A DNA stretch of 64,000 nt, taken from positions 1 to 64,000 of the forward strand of contig JAJVIC010000001.1 in assembly GCA_022072225.1 (NCBI GenBank). The letters are read 5' to 3'. The number at the start of each line of letters is the position of its first letter. The stretch's first letter is position 1. The position numbers and the translations under genes were made by a program. The stretch comes from Bacteroidia bacterium. GTDB lineage: Bacteria > Bacteroidota > Bacteroidia > SXHM01. This document shows positions 7,694-16,905 of this stretch, one piece after another. The notes beneath the pieces were generated by a model, which saw only the letters and a list, made by a program, of their open reading frames with translations, did not search any database and had not been told where the DNA came from.

Positions 7694-7885
7694 TTATGCT
7701 TTCTTTACGTTAACCGCGTTAGGTCCTTTTTTTCCTTCCTGAACTTCGAAAGTAACTTTATCGTCCTGACGAACCTGATCTACTAATCCGGTTGCGTGAA
7801 CAAATACTTCCTGGTTGGTTTCATCTACTTTAATAAATCCGTAGCCTTTTGATACGTTGAAAAATTTTACTGTTCCTGTTGACAT
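7694..7885 (-). CDS. cspA: cold-shock family protein (CspA-like RNA chaperone)
   Basis: Encodes 63 residues forming one S1-like OB-fold cold-shock domain. RNP1 (KGYGFIKV) is at about 13-20 and RNP2 (VFVHATG) at about 27-33, with the aromatic and basic nucleic-acid-binding residues intact. Members melt RNA secondary structure and are often induced by cold or growth transitions. It is a single-gene unit with its own promoter candidate and terminator. The symbol marks the family only, since these genomes usually carry several paralogues. Confidence 0.93.
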   Translation of the reverse strand: MSTGTVKFFNVSKGYGFIKVDETNQEVFVHATGLVDQVRQDDKVTFEVQEGKKGPNAVNVKKA

Positions 7886-7919
7886 TGTGTGTGTTTGATA
7901 ATTTAATTAATAATGGCCG

Positions 7920-7953
7920 CGAAACTAATACAAATATCCATACGCCCGACAAA
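7920..7953 (-). promoter_or_regulatory. candidate promoter for the cold-shock gene
   Basis: On the minus strand TAGTTTCG (7927-7920) resembles TAnnTTTG with one mismatch, and TTTG lies 22 bp upstream (7953-7950). The sequence continues CGCGGCC, like other -7 elements here that are followed by GCRCC. The leader would be about 30 bases. Confidence 0.4.
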
Positions 7954-8066
7954 AAAGTTAGTTCATCCTGTTAATCCCTCATTCCGTTCAGTTATATTAC
8001 AGTTTATTTTACTAATGCAATAAGATTTGTATTATTGACCCATAAACCCAAAATACATAACAAACC

Positions 8067-8921
8067 ATGCAAGACAATTCACTCTTAACCACCATAATGC
8101 CCATTGCCTTGGGCGTTATCATGCTGGGACTCGGCCTTTCGCTTACCCTCGATGATTTCAAACGGGTAGTAATTTATCCTAAAGCCGTTTTAGTAGGTCT
8201 TACTTGTCAGATGCTGCTTTTGCCTTTAGTATGTTTTGGTGTTGCAAAAGGTTTCGGACTTTCACCTGAACTGGCAGTTGGACTTATGCTCTTATCGGCT
8301 TCGCCCGGAGGAGCAACAGCCAATCTTTACAGCCATCTTTCCAAAGGCGATGTGGCATTGAACATTACACTTACGGCTGTGAATAGTGTTTTAACTCTTT
8401 TCACCCTTCCTTTTATAGTAGAACTTTCATCAGCTTACTTCTTTACTGAACAGGAATTGAAAATGCCTTTCGAAGAAGTATCAAAAGTATTTGCCATTGT
8501 GTTAATTCCTGTTGCAATTGGCATGCTCATTAAATCAAAAGCACCTGCCGTTACCGTTAAGTTAGATAAGCCTGTTAAAATTTTGTCTGCACTCTTTCTG
8601 GCATTGGTTATTGTTGGCGCAGTATTAAAAGAAAAGGCCCACATGGTTGAATATTTTCAGCAGGTAGGTATTCCTGCGCTGGTTTTTAATTTGCTCAGCA
8701 TGGTTACCGGTTATTTTATTCCGCGCCTCATTAAACTTGAGAAAAAACAGGCCATAGCCATAGGTATGGAAATAGGAATTCACAACGGAACTCTGGCTAT
8801 TTTTATCGCCATTAATGTTTTAAACAGTTCGGCAATGGGTATTCCTGCTGCTATTTACAGCCTCATCATGTTTTTTACTGCAGCCGTATTTGGTTACCTG
8901 GTTAATCTCAAAAAAGACTAA
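8067..8921 (+). CDS. bile acid:sodium symporter (BASS) family transporter
   Basis: Encodes 284 residues, almost wholly hydrophobic, with nine to ten predicted transmembrane helices. MLGLGLSLTLDDFKRV at about 17-32 and the crossover motif LLSASPGGATANLYSHLSKGDVALN (about 77-101, with the SPGG turn) are typical of the BASS fold, which has sodium sites near the helix crossover. Family members import organic acids, bile acids or pantothenate, and the substrate cannot be told from sequence. The stop codon overlaps the next gene's start (TAATG), so the two are translationally coupled. Confidence 0.88.
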   Translation: MQDNSLLTTIMPIALGVIMLGLGLSLTLDDFKRVVIYPKAVLVGLTCQMLLLPLVCFGVAKGFGLSPELAVGLMLLSASPGGATANLYSHLSKGDVALNITLTAVNSVLTLFTLPFIVELSSAYFFTEQELKMPFEEVSKVFAIVLIPVAIGMLIKSKAPAVTVKLDKPVKILSALFLALVIVGAVLKEKAHMVEYFQQVGIPALVFNLLSMVTGYFIPRLIKLEKKQAIAIGMEIGIHNGTLAIFIAINVLNSSAMGIPAAIYSLIMFFTAAVFGYLVNLKKD

Positions 8922-9679
8922 TGGCAAATAAAACCATCCTCATCACCGGAGCAACCTCAGGAATTGGCGAAGCAGCAGCTCACATTTTTTCTGCCAATAA
9001 ATACAACCTCGTTATTACAGGCCGCAGAAAAGAACGCCTTGAAAAACTTGCTGAAGAATTAAGCAAGCAAAACGTTGAAGTACTTACGCTCTGTTTTGAT
9101 GTGCGCAACAATGATGAAGTTGAAAGAAATATTTCTTCTTTACAAGGTAACTGGAAAAACATTGATGTGCTTATCAATAATGCAGGTCTTGCCTCAGGGC
9201 TTGGTCCAATCCAAAACGGAGAATTAGATGATTGGGAAAAAATGATTGACACCAATATTAAAGGATTGCTCTACGTTACAAGAGCAGTTTCACCTTTGAT
9301 GATTGCAAGAAACAGCGGACACATCATTAACATTGCTTCGCTTGCAGGCAAAGATGTTTACCCTAATGGTAATGTTTACTGTGCAACCAAACATGCAGTT
9401 GATGCGCTTTCGCGTTCCATGCGCATTGATTTATTGCCTCACGGAATAAAAGTAACCAACATTGCTCCCGGCCTGGTAGAGACAGAGTTTTCCATCGTTC
9501 GTTTTCATGGCGATAAAGAAAGAGCAGACAATGTTTACAAAGGTTTTCAGCCGCTTACCGCTGCCGATATTGCCGATGCAATTTGGTATGCAGCCTCGCG
9601 TCCTGCTCATTTTTGTGTAAATGATATGGTGCTTACTCCGCTGGCACAGGCTAATGCCTATGTGGTAAATAAGAAGTAA
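8921..9679 (+). CDS. short-chain dehydrogenase/reductase (YdfG-like)
   Basis: Encodes 252 residues of a classical SDR. The cofactor motif TGATSGIGEA (8-17) and the basic GRRKERL loop favour NADP(H). NNAG is at about 87-90, and the catalytic Ser (IASLAG), Tyr and Lys (YCATK) are present. Closest in pattern to YdfG/serine 3-dehydrogenase enzymes that oxidise 3-hydroxy acids. Coupling by a one-base overlap to the BASS transporter suggests that the pair takes up and metabolises one organic acid or hydroxy acid, which is inference. Confidence 0.9.
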   Translation: MANKTILITGATSGIGEAAAHIFSANKYNLVITGRRKERLEKLAEELSKQNVEVLTLCFDVRNNDEVERNISSLQGNWKNIDVLINNAGLASGLGPIQNGELDDWEKMIDTNIKGLLYVTRAVSPLMIARNSGHIINIASLAGKDVYPNGNVYCATKHAVDALSRSMRIDLLPHGIKVTNIAPGLVETEFSIVRFHGDKERADNVYKGFQPLTAADIADAIWYAASRPAHFCVNDMVLTPLAQANAYVVNKK

Positions 9680-9688
9680 TTCAGGGGA

Positions 9689-10708
9689 TTATTTAAAAAT
9701 ATCCCACATCACTTTATTGTTGTTTTCTTCCCTGCCTAAACTCATCAGTTCAGCAATTGTAGCACTCAGGTTAACATGACTGTATGTTGTTGTAACCGAA
9801 TCATTTTGTTTGAAATCGGGTCCTATGGCAAGTAAACTTATTTTACGGCAGCCTTTACAATCATCACCATGCGATACAAATCCATTTTGAACTTCATTTA
9901 AATGCCTTCCATGGTCGTTGGTAATAAAAAAAGATGTTTTACCAGTGTAGAATGGATCGGCTTCAATAAAGTTAATGAGTGACCATACCAACGAATCGGT
10001 ATTAATTATTCCATTGATATATCCATACCAATCTCCCTGATGTGCCGAATAATCGGGTTCTCTGAAATTGATTAAAGCTAAATCGGGATGATGCTGAGAA
10101 ATAATATTAAAGACAGTGTCAGTTGTTTGAAAGTCATCACGGTAACCGCTGTATGCACCGGCTACACCACAATTAAGTGAAGGTGTAAATTTTCCATGCC
10201 AGCTCGAATCTTTACAATTCCCTAAAACATATAGTTTGTCTTTGCTGGTAATTATCCATGCAGCTTCTTTAGGCTTGTCGCTTTTAGCCAACCAGAATTG
10301 AAAAAGCGATGGACGAGTAGGAAACTCACCGCCAGAATTTTCTAAATCTTCGTTGCAACCTGTAGTTATGGCAGCATGCCCCGAAACCGTTACCGTTGAA
10401 CCATCATTAATAAAATCAGTACACAACACACCCTTGGGCAGCAATTGCAGGTTTTGGTAAGGAATGAATTGCCGCCCCTGATTTCCCCAGGTTTCACTCC
10501 AGCGCGGCCCATCAATTACAAACACAAATACATGCTTTGTATCATAATTCACAGATGTACTTATTGTTGTATCCGGCAACACAATACATGGATTTTCCGG
10601 TTCTGAGAACCAAGGTAACATTGGGTCTGTTGAACAGGAATTGAGCAGAAAGCTAAAAACGCAAAGAATAAAAATTCTTGTGCTTTTAGTTTTAATATCC
10701 AAATACAT
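9689..10708 (-). CDS. alkaline-phosphatase-superfamily lipoprotein (phosphodiesterase/sulfatase-like)
   Basis: Encodes 339 residues. A signal with lipobox LLNSCS places it in the envelope. VFVFVIDGPRWSET (about 55-68) carries the first metal Asp, and VTVSGHAAITTG (about 105-116) holds the expected Thr/Ser nucleophile. INFREPDYSAHQGDW gives the D...H metal ligands, and FFITNDHGRHL gives the DH pair. This is the metal set of the nucleotide pyrophosphatase/phosphodiesterase branch. The 5' end overlaps the M16 peptidase gene by 17 bp, so the two are probably co-transcribed. The substrate is unknown. Confidence 0.8.
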   Translation of the reverse strand: MYLDIKTKSTRIFILCVFSFLLNSCSTDPMLPWFSEPENPCIVLPDTTISTSVNYDTKHVFVFVIDGPRWSETWGNQGRQFIPYQNLQLLPKGVLCTDFINDGSTVTVSGHAAITTGCNEDLENSGGEFPTRPSLFQFWLAKSDKPKEAAWIITSKDKLYVLGNCKDSSWHGKFTPSLNCGVAGAYSGYRDDFQTTDTVFNIISQHHPDLALINFREPDYSAHQGDWYGYINGIINTDSLVWSLINFIEADPFYTGKTSFFITNDHGRHLNEVQNGFVSHGDDCKGCRKISLLAIGPDFKQNDSVTTTYSHVNLSATIAELMSLGREENNNKVMWDIFK

Positions 10709-13613
10709 CTTCCAGATTCAGATACTTCACTTCACCGTATTTCTGCAGAGTCGAAATATCTAATTTCTTTTTATCGCCCAATACAAGAATGTTAAAGTTC
10801 TTTCCTTTAAAGTAATCGTTGTGAAAAGCTTTCACTTCTTCCAATTTCATTGGCTGCACTTTCTCGAAAATATCTTTGCGTAAATCATAATCCAATCCCC
10901 ATCTTCTTGCACGTTCATAGTTGAACAGTACATTTGATTTAGTTATGCGTTCGGTTCTTATTTTTTGGATTACTGCATTCTTGGCAGCATTAAACAATTG
11001 TTCCGATTCGGGCATTTCATTCAGCAGATCGTTCATCCCTTTCATGGCTTCGGGCAATTTATCGGCTTGGGTTCCTATGTATGCCAGCACATAATGTGCT
11101 TTTTCTTTTTCACCCGGAATGCGGAAAGATGCGAATACCGAATAGGCCAGTGCTTTTGATTCGCGCATATCCTGAAATACAACTGATGACATTCCACCGC
11201 CAAAATATTCGTTGAATAAGTTTGCCTGAGGCATAATATTCTTATTGAAGCTCTCGCTTTTTGAAAGCATTAATACTTCTGCCTGTTGCATATCGTAATT
11301 TACAACATACACCTGGTTTTTTTCTACTCCAAGTTCGGGGAATACTGTTGGTGCTGTAATAGGTTTCAGTGTTTCAGGGGTTTTGTGCAGCGTGTTTAGT
11401 TTTTCTGCAAGTTTATCAGCATCTTCCGAACCATAATACAACACACGGTGTTCATAAGAAGTAAGTTCTTTAATCAACTGAACGGCTTCTTCAGGTTTCA
11501 ACTCTTTTAATTCTTTCTCCGATAAAATATTGGTGAAAGGCGATTTGTTTCCGTAAACTCCGTAACTGTACATTGCGTTCCAGAGTATTTCGTCTTTTGA
11601 AAGTTTTGCATCGGCACGTTTTTTCAGAATGTCGGCACTCAGATTGCTCAATGCTTCGGGATTAGGTTGTGCATCTGCAAGCAACTCTTCAAACAAAGAA
11701 AGTCCTTTTTCAAAGTTTTCAGTAAGTCCGCTTAAGCTTACCCACACCTGATCGTTGGAGTTGAATACATCAAACGAGCACCCGATCTTATAAAACTCCT
11801 GCTTCACTTCCGCAGGTTTAAGTTTTGATGTTCCCAGGAAAGGAAGATACTGAATGGCAACCGAGAGCTTTTTGTTGTGGTTGCTGCCCATGTCAAGAAT
11901 ATAGTAGAGTTCGAAAGTCTTATTTTCTTCATTCTTTTTGTAAAGCAAGGGAATATTGTGATTCAGTGTTACTGTTTTTATATCTTCTTTATAGTTGATG
12001 AAAACAGGCTCAATATCAGGAACTGTTTGATCAAGAATGCTTTTTACAAATTCGCTTTGCGATTCGCGGTTCACTGCAACAGGTGTAATTTGAGGCTTCT
12101 CAACCTTCTGTTGATTTTTATCTTCACCTGTACGCTTGTAAACCACTACATAATTGTTTTTGTAGTGTGCATTAGCAAAATCAACCAGTTCTTTCTTTGT
12201 GATTTTTGCAAGTTTTTCAGTACGTGTAATGTAATCCTGCCATGGAACTCCAAGTATAAATGACTCAACAAATTTATCGGCACGACTACTGTTTCGTTCA
12301 TAGGATTTTAACTCCTGCAATTTCATATCGTTAATTACTGCTTCCAGCAACCAGTCGGGGAAATCTCCTTTTTTAATTAATTCTAATTGAGATAACAAAA
12401 GATCTTTTGCTTCTTCCAGCGTTTGCCCCTGTTTTACTTCAGCACCCATGATGTGTGCTGTGTAATCTTTCATAATCAGGGGATAAGTCCATCCGCCCAA
12501 AACTTTTTGTTGCTGGTTCAGATTAAGGTCAATCAAACCTGCAGTGTTGTTATAAAGTAATTTATCAATAACAGTAACTAGTTCGGCATCGCGTGTGCTA
12601 AAGCCTCCGAAGCGGAAACCAAGCGCCATTACAGCTGCATCAGGTCCAAAAACTTCTTTTACAATCGGTTCTTTTATTTCGTCTTCAACAGCCACAACAA
12701 ATTCCTGTTTTGGTTTTTGCTGATAAGAACCAAACATGTTTTTAATCCACACAATTGCTGAATCCGGATTGAAATCTCCCGATAAACAAATGGCCATATT
12801 GTTGGGAATATAATTACTGTCGAAGTATTTTTTTATTTCAGTCAGCGAAGGGTTTTTCAGGTGCTCAATTGTTCCGATTGTTGTTTGTGTTCCGTAGGTG
12901 TGTTTCTGGAAAAGCCCTTCCAGCATGGCATCCCACAGTTTACTGTCATCACTGTCGAGGTTGCGGTTTTTCTCTTCATACACCGCTTCCAGCTCGGTGT
13001 GAAATAAACGCATCACCGGTTTTCTGAATCGCTCAGCTTCTATTTCCAACCATTTTTTCATTTGATTAGAAGGAATATCGTTTACATATACTGTTTGCTC
13101 AACCCAGGTGTAAGCGTTCGTTCCTTTTGCACCGATAGCAGACATTAACTTATCATATTCATTGGCAATTGCATATTGTGCTGCAACTCCCGAAACACTG
13201 TCAATAATATGATACAGTTTTTTGCGCTGTTCAGTGTCTGTTGTTTTACGGTAAACCTCAAACAGACTGTCAATGGCATTTACAAGCGGTTCTTCTTTTG
13301 CAAAATCTTTTGTTCCGAATTTATCGGTGCCTTTAAATAACATGTGTTCAAGATAGTGCGCCAAACCGGTTGCATCATGCGGATCATTCTTGCTGCCTGC
13401 ACCAACTGCAATGTAAGTTTGTATGCGAGGAGCATCTTTGTAAACCGACATATAGACTTTCAACCCGTTGTCAAGTGTATAAATGCGCGTATTCAGCGGA
13501 TCGTTGGCAACACTTTCGTATTCGGTTGTTTGCTTTTTATCATTGCAGGTACACGATGTCAGAACCAGAGAAATGAAGCTAAAGCTGATTAGGATTAATT
13601 TGAATTGTTTCAT
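10692..13613 (-). CDS. M16 family zinc metallopeptidase lipoprotein (two-repeat)
   Basis: Encodes 973 residues. The lipoprotein signal ends in VLTSC (Cys21). The inverted zinc motif HxxEH is HYLEH at 86-90, and the third ligand lies in ELEAVYEEKNRN at about 208-219. The N-terminal half is the active M16 domain. Two further M16-like domains follow (about 220-500 and 540-950), the latter lacking HxxEH, as usual for pitrilysin-type enzymes. The protein is expected in the periplasm or on the outer membrane, degrading short peptides. It overlaps the downstream phosphodiesterase-like gene by 17 bp and follows dnaX with 20 bp spacing. Confidence 0.92.
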   Translation of the reverse strand: MKQFKLILISFSFISLVLTSCTCNDKKQTTEYESVANDPLNTRIYTLDNGLKVYMSVYKDAPRIQTYIAVGAGSKNDPHDATGLAHYLEHMLFKGTDKFGTKDFAKEEPLVNAIDSLFEVYRKTTDTEQRKKLYHIIDSVSGVAAQYAIANEYDKLMSAIGAKGTNAYTWVEQTVYVNDIPSNQMKKWLEIEAERFRKPVMRLFHTELEAVYEEKNRNLDSDDSKLWDAMLEGLFQKHTYGTQTTIGTIEHLKNPSLTEIKKYFDSNYIPNNMAICLSGDFNPDSAIVWIKNMFGSYQQKPKQEFVVAVEDEIKEPIVKEVFGPDAAVMALGFRFGGFSTRDAELVTVIDKLLYNNTAGLIDLNLNQQQKVLGGWTYPLIMKDYTAHIMGAEVKQGQTLEEAKDLLLSQLELIKKGDFPDWLLEAVINDMKLQELKSYERNSSRADKFVESFILGVPWQDYITRTEKLAKITKKELVDFANAHYKNNYVVVYKRTGEDKNQQKVEKPQITPVAVNRESQSEFVKSILDQTVPDIEPVFINYKEDIKTVTLNHNIPLLYKKNEENKTFELYYILDMGSNHNKKLSVAIQYLPFLGTSKLKPAEVKQEFYKIGCSFDVFNSNDQVWVSLSGLTENFEKGLSLFEELLADAQPNPEALSNLSADILKKRADAKLSKDEILWNAMYSYGVYGNKSPFTNILSEKELKELKPEEAVQLIKELTSYEHRVLYYGSEDADKLAEKLNTLHKTPETLKPITAPTVFPELGVEKNQVYVVNYDMQQAEVLMLSKSESFNKNIMPQANLFNEYFGGGMSSVVFQDMRESKALAYSVFASFRIPGEKEKAHYVLAYIGTQADKLPEAMKGMNDLLNEMPESEQLFNAAKNAVIQKIRTERITKSNVLFNYERARRWGLDYDLRKDIFEKVQPMKLEEVKAFHNDYFKGKNFNILVLGDKKKLDISTLQKYGEVKYLNLEDVFGY

Positions 13614-13633
13614 TTTTTTTCTTGTGTTTATTT

Positions 13634-15406
13634 TCAGTCTATTTCTAAATCTAATTGTTGGCGAAACTTATTGATTGTTGGATTTTTCTCCGCCATGTGC
13701 AAAAACTTTTCACGTTGTGTGTATAGTTTTTTGGTATCGGCAACATAGTGGATAATTGTATTAAGTTTCAGTTCAGAGTTGCCCAGTTCTTTTCTCAATA
13801 ACTCAAGGAATTCAAGTTTCTCGGCATCAAGAGCCTTTTCTGTTGCAAGGTTGTCTATCTCCAGTTCTATTAAAAAATTCTCTTTTAATACAGGCTTGTT
13901 TACGGTTAACGCTGTATAGGCAAACGAACTGAGTTTATTTTCCTGCTGAAGTTCTTTAATTGCAGTTTGCCATGCAACAATCAATTCTTCCTGAGTGAAA
14001 TTTTTCTCTGCCTTTTTTATTTCAGGTGAAATAGTATCAGCATTAGCTGGCGTTTTTTGTTGTTCAGCTTTTAAACCTGATGTTGCGTTTATGGAAGTGG
14101 TTCCTGAAATAATTTTTTTGTAAACAGGCGTCACCGGCTCCTTTGCAACAGACTTATCGGCAACAAAAACATCTTGTTTTTTCTCTGCTTCTTTTACAGT
14201 TGCCGGCCCGGTTAAATTTGCTTGTGCTATTACATTCGGTTTGGGATTTTCAATTTCCCTTTTTGCCGGATTGTTAATTAAGTTTTTTTTTTCAGGTTCG
14301 CCTTGTTGCGGGCTTCCTGTGAGTGAGCAAACTTGCATCAGTGCAAGTTCTACCTGCAACCGCTGGTTCTTGCTCGTCTTATAATTTATGTCGCACTTGT
14401 TGGTGATATTGATAGCACGCAGCAGTGTTTCCATACTGTATCGCTGCGACTGCTCCATGTATTTGTCTTTAATATTTTGACCGGCTTCTAATAATTGAAT
14501 TGTTGAAATATCCTTACACACTAATAGATTCCTGAAGTGTGAACCCAAACCGTTGATGAAATTATGCCCGTCAAATCCGTTGTCTAAAATTTGATTGAAA
14601 ATCACCAGCGCCTCGGGAATATTGTTTTCCAAAGCAGCAGCAGAAATTCTGAAATAGTAATCGTAATCAAGGATATTCAGGTTTTCAATTACGGCTTTGT
14701 AAGTGAGTTTATTTCCAGCAAAACTTACAATCTGGTCGAACATAGAAAGGGCATCGCGCATCGCGCCATCAGCCTTCTGCGCAATGATATGCAGTGCATC
14801 TTGTTCGGCTTCTATATCTTCGCTTTTAGCAACATACAGTAAATGTTCCACCATGTCTTCAATCTGTATGCGCTTGAAATCAAAAATCTGGCATCGCGAA
14901 AGAATTGTGGGAATTATTTTATGCCGCTCAGTTGTAGCAAGAATGAATTTTGCATGTGTGGGTGGCTCTTCCAGCGTTTTAAGAAATGCATTGAAAGCTG
15001 CTGTTGAAAGCATGTGAACCTCATCAATGATATAGATACTGTATTTTCCAACTTGAGGAGCAAATCGCACCTGATCAACCAGGTTGCGGATATCATCCAC
15101 CGAATTGTTGGAAGCTGCATCCAACTCATGGATATTAAACGAAGCATTTTCGTTAAACGAAACACATGATTCACATTTATCGCAGGCTTCGGTGTTTTCG
15201 GTGATGTTAAAACAGTTGATGGTCTTTGCAAGAATACGCGCACAGGTTGTTTTACCCACTCCGCGTGGTCCGCAGAATAAGAATGCCGATGCAAGATGAC
15301 CATTTCTTATCGCATTTTTCAGCGTAGAGGTAATCGCCTTTTGTCCAACAACTGTATTAAATGTGGAAGGACGGTATTTACGTGCCGATACTACAAATTC
15401 ACTCAT
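13634..15406 (-). CDS. dnaX: DNA polymerase III subunits gamma and tau
   Basis: Encodes 590 residues. The AAA+ clamp-loader module has Walker A GPRGVGKTT at 46-54, zinc ligands Cys65, Cys75, Cys78 and Cys81, Walker B IIDEVHML near 120, and sensor 1 (LATTERHKI). Domain III follows to about 370, then a Lys/Pro/Thr-rich linker (about 370-470) and a short C-terminal domain that would contact the polymerase. No obvious poly-A slippery heptamer with a hairpin was seen at the gamma/tau boundary, although the A/T-rich tract near 14281-14290 was not analysed for frameshifting. ATG at 15406 is the natural start. Confidence 0.95.
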   Translation of the reverse strand: MSEFVVSARKYRPSTFNTVVGQKAITSTLKNAIRNGHLASAFLFCGPRGVGKTTCARILAKTINCFNITENTEACDKCESCVSFNENASFNIHELDAASNNSVDDIRNLVDQVRFAPQVGKYSIYIIDEVHMLSTAAFNAFLKTLEEPPTHAKFILATTERHKIIPTILSRCQIFDFKRIQIEDMVEHLLYVAKSEDIEAEQDALHIIAQKADGAMRDALSMFDQIVSFAGNKLTYKAVIENLNILDYDYYFRISAAALENNIPEALVIFNQILDNGFDGHNFINGLGSHFRNLLVCKDISTIQLLEAGQNIKDKYMEQSQRYSMETLLRAINITNKCDINYKTSKNQRLQVELALMQVCSLTGSPQQGEPEKKNLINNPAKREIENPKPNVIAQANLTGPATVKEAEKKQDVFVADKSVAKEPVTPVYKKIISGTTSINATSGLKAEQQKTPANADTISPEIKKAEKNFTQEELIVAWQTAIKELQQENKLSSFAYTALTVNKPVLKENFLIELEIDNLATEKALDAEKLEFLELLRKELGNSELKLNTIIHYVADTKKLYTQREKFLHMAEKNPTINKFRQQLDLEID

Positions 15407-15548
15407 TCCTTTTCAATGGGACGGCAAAGATAAAATTTTAGTCTTTAGTCCATTTTTTTATTCAATGGCAAAAATAATGCATATCAATTACCTTCTATAT
15501 TTTTTAACATTAGTTGTGAAATTCGGAATTATAACATTCATATTTTCA

Positions 15549-15556
15549 TACTTTTG
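15549..15556 (+). promoter_or_regulatory. -7 promoter element for the lysine-pathway genes
   Basis: TACTTTTG (15549-15556) exactly matches TAnnTTTG and continues CGCC. The predicted start near 15561 leaves a leader of about 19 bases before the ATG at 15580. No good -33 TTTG occurs at the ideal distance, so strength is uncertain. Confidence 0.5.
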
Positions 15557-15579
15557 CGCCTCAAATTTTTTTAAAAAAT

Positions 15580-16905
15580 ATGTTAGTCTTAAAATTCGGA
15601 GGAACATCAGTTGGATCGCCTGAGCGCATGAACTCCGTTGCAAAAATTATCAAAAGCGATAAGCCGCGTATTGTGGTGCTGTCGGCAGTTTCGGGAACCA
15701 CCAACAGTCTGGTTGAAATCAGTTCCTATCTTTATAAAGGCAATATTGAAGGGGCAGTAAAGCTTATCGATTCGCTGCATAGCAAATACAAAGATTTTGT
15801 CAAAAATTTACTCAAAAGCGAAGCCGGTTTTAAAAAAGGAAATGAACTGATTGATGAGCATTTTGAATACATCCGCAGTTTTACAAAAGACCTTTTTACT
15901 ATTCACGAAGAGAAAGCAATTCTTGCGCAAGGCGAGTTGATTTCAACTGCTTTGTTTCATTATTATCTGGAAGAAAACGGTGAAAAATCGGTGTTGCTTC
16001 CCGCGCTGAATTTTATGCGCACTGATGCCGAAGGGGAACCTGATTTGAAATACATTTCAGAGAACCTGAAAAAAGAAATAACAAACTATAAAAGTGAAAA
16101 ATTATTTATTACACAGGGCTATATCTGCCGCAATGCTTTTGGAGAGGTTGACAACCTGAAACGAGGTGGCAGCGATTACAGTGCTTCGTTGATTGGTGCT
16201 GCTATTGAGGCAGATGAAATCCAAATCTGGACAGACATTGACGGTATGCACAACAACGATCCGCGCATTGTTAAAAAAACGTTCCCGATTGAAGAACTTT
16301 CGTTTGACGAAGCGGCTGAGTTGGCTTATTTTGGTGCGAAGATTTTGCATCCATCCAGCGTATTGCCTGCTCGTTTGAAAAATATTCCCGTACGTTTGCT
16401 CAACACCATGCAGCCCGAAGCAAAAGGAACGTTGATTTCGCAGAAATCATCGGGAGGAAGCATAAAAGCAGTGGCTGCAAAAGACGGTATTACTGCAATA
16501 AAAATCCGTTCAGGACGAATGCTGATGGCGTATGGTTTTTTGCGTAGCGTGTTTGAAATTTTTGAGCGTTATAAAACTCCGATTGACATGATTACCACTT
16601 CGGAAGTGGCAGTTTCGGTTACTATTGACGATGCAAAACATCTTGACGAAATACTTTCGGAACTTAAAGATTTTGCAACAGTTGAAGTAGATAAAGCCCA
16701 AACAATTATTTGTGTGGTGGGCGATTTTCTTGCCGATAAAAAGGGTTATGCCGTTAAAATTTTCGACTCGCTGAAAAATATTCCTATCCGCATGATTTCG
16801 TATGGAGGAAGCCCCAACAATGTTTCTGTGCTGGTAGAAACAAAACAAAAAAACGATGCACTGAACGCCCTGAATGACGGGCTTTTTAATAGCGGAAACA
16901 AATGA
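15580..16905 (+). CDS. lysC: aspartate kinase (monofunctional)
   Basis: Encodes 441 residues catalysing phosphorylation of aspartate, the first step to lysine, threonine and methionine. The amino-acid kinase domain begins with KFGGTSVGSPERM (5-17). RGGSDYSA (about 195) contributes the substrate site, and TDIDGMHNNDPR the nucleotide-binding segment. Two C-terminal ACT domains (about 300-441, including EVAVSVTIDD) suggest allosteric inhibition by lysine or threonine. No homoserine dehydrogenase domain is attached. The stop overlaps the start of the lysA gene by four bases, making a lysine-branch operon. Confidence 0.93.
   Translation: MLVLKFGGTSVGSPERMNSVAKIIKSDKPRIVVLSAVSGTTNSLVEISSYLYKGNIEGAVKLIDSLHSKYKDFVKNLLKSEAGFKKGNELIDEHFEYIRSFTKDLFTIHEEKAILAQGELISTALFHYYLEENGEKSVLLPALNFMRTDAEGEPDLKYISENLKKEITNYKSEKLFITQGYICRNAFGEVDNLKRGGSDYSASLIGAAIEADEIQIWTDIDGMHNNDPRIVKKTFPIEELSFDEAAELAYFGAKILHPSSVLPARLKNIPVRLLNTMQPEAKGTLISQKSSGGSIKAVAAKDGITAIKIRSGRMLMAYGFLRSVFEIFERYKTPIDMITTSEVAVSVTIDDAKHLDEILSELKDFATVEVDKAQTIICVVGDFLADKKGYAVKIFDSLKNIPIRMISYGGSPNNVSVLVETKQKNDALNALNDGLFNSGNK

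Noticed and set aside
15580-16905. Bifunctional aspartate kinase/homoserine dehydrogenase
   Set aside because: The protein ends after the ACT domains (441 residues) without a dehydrogenase domain.
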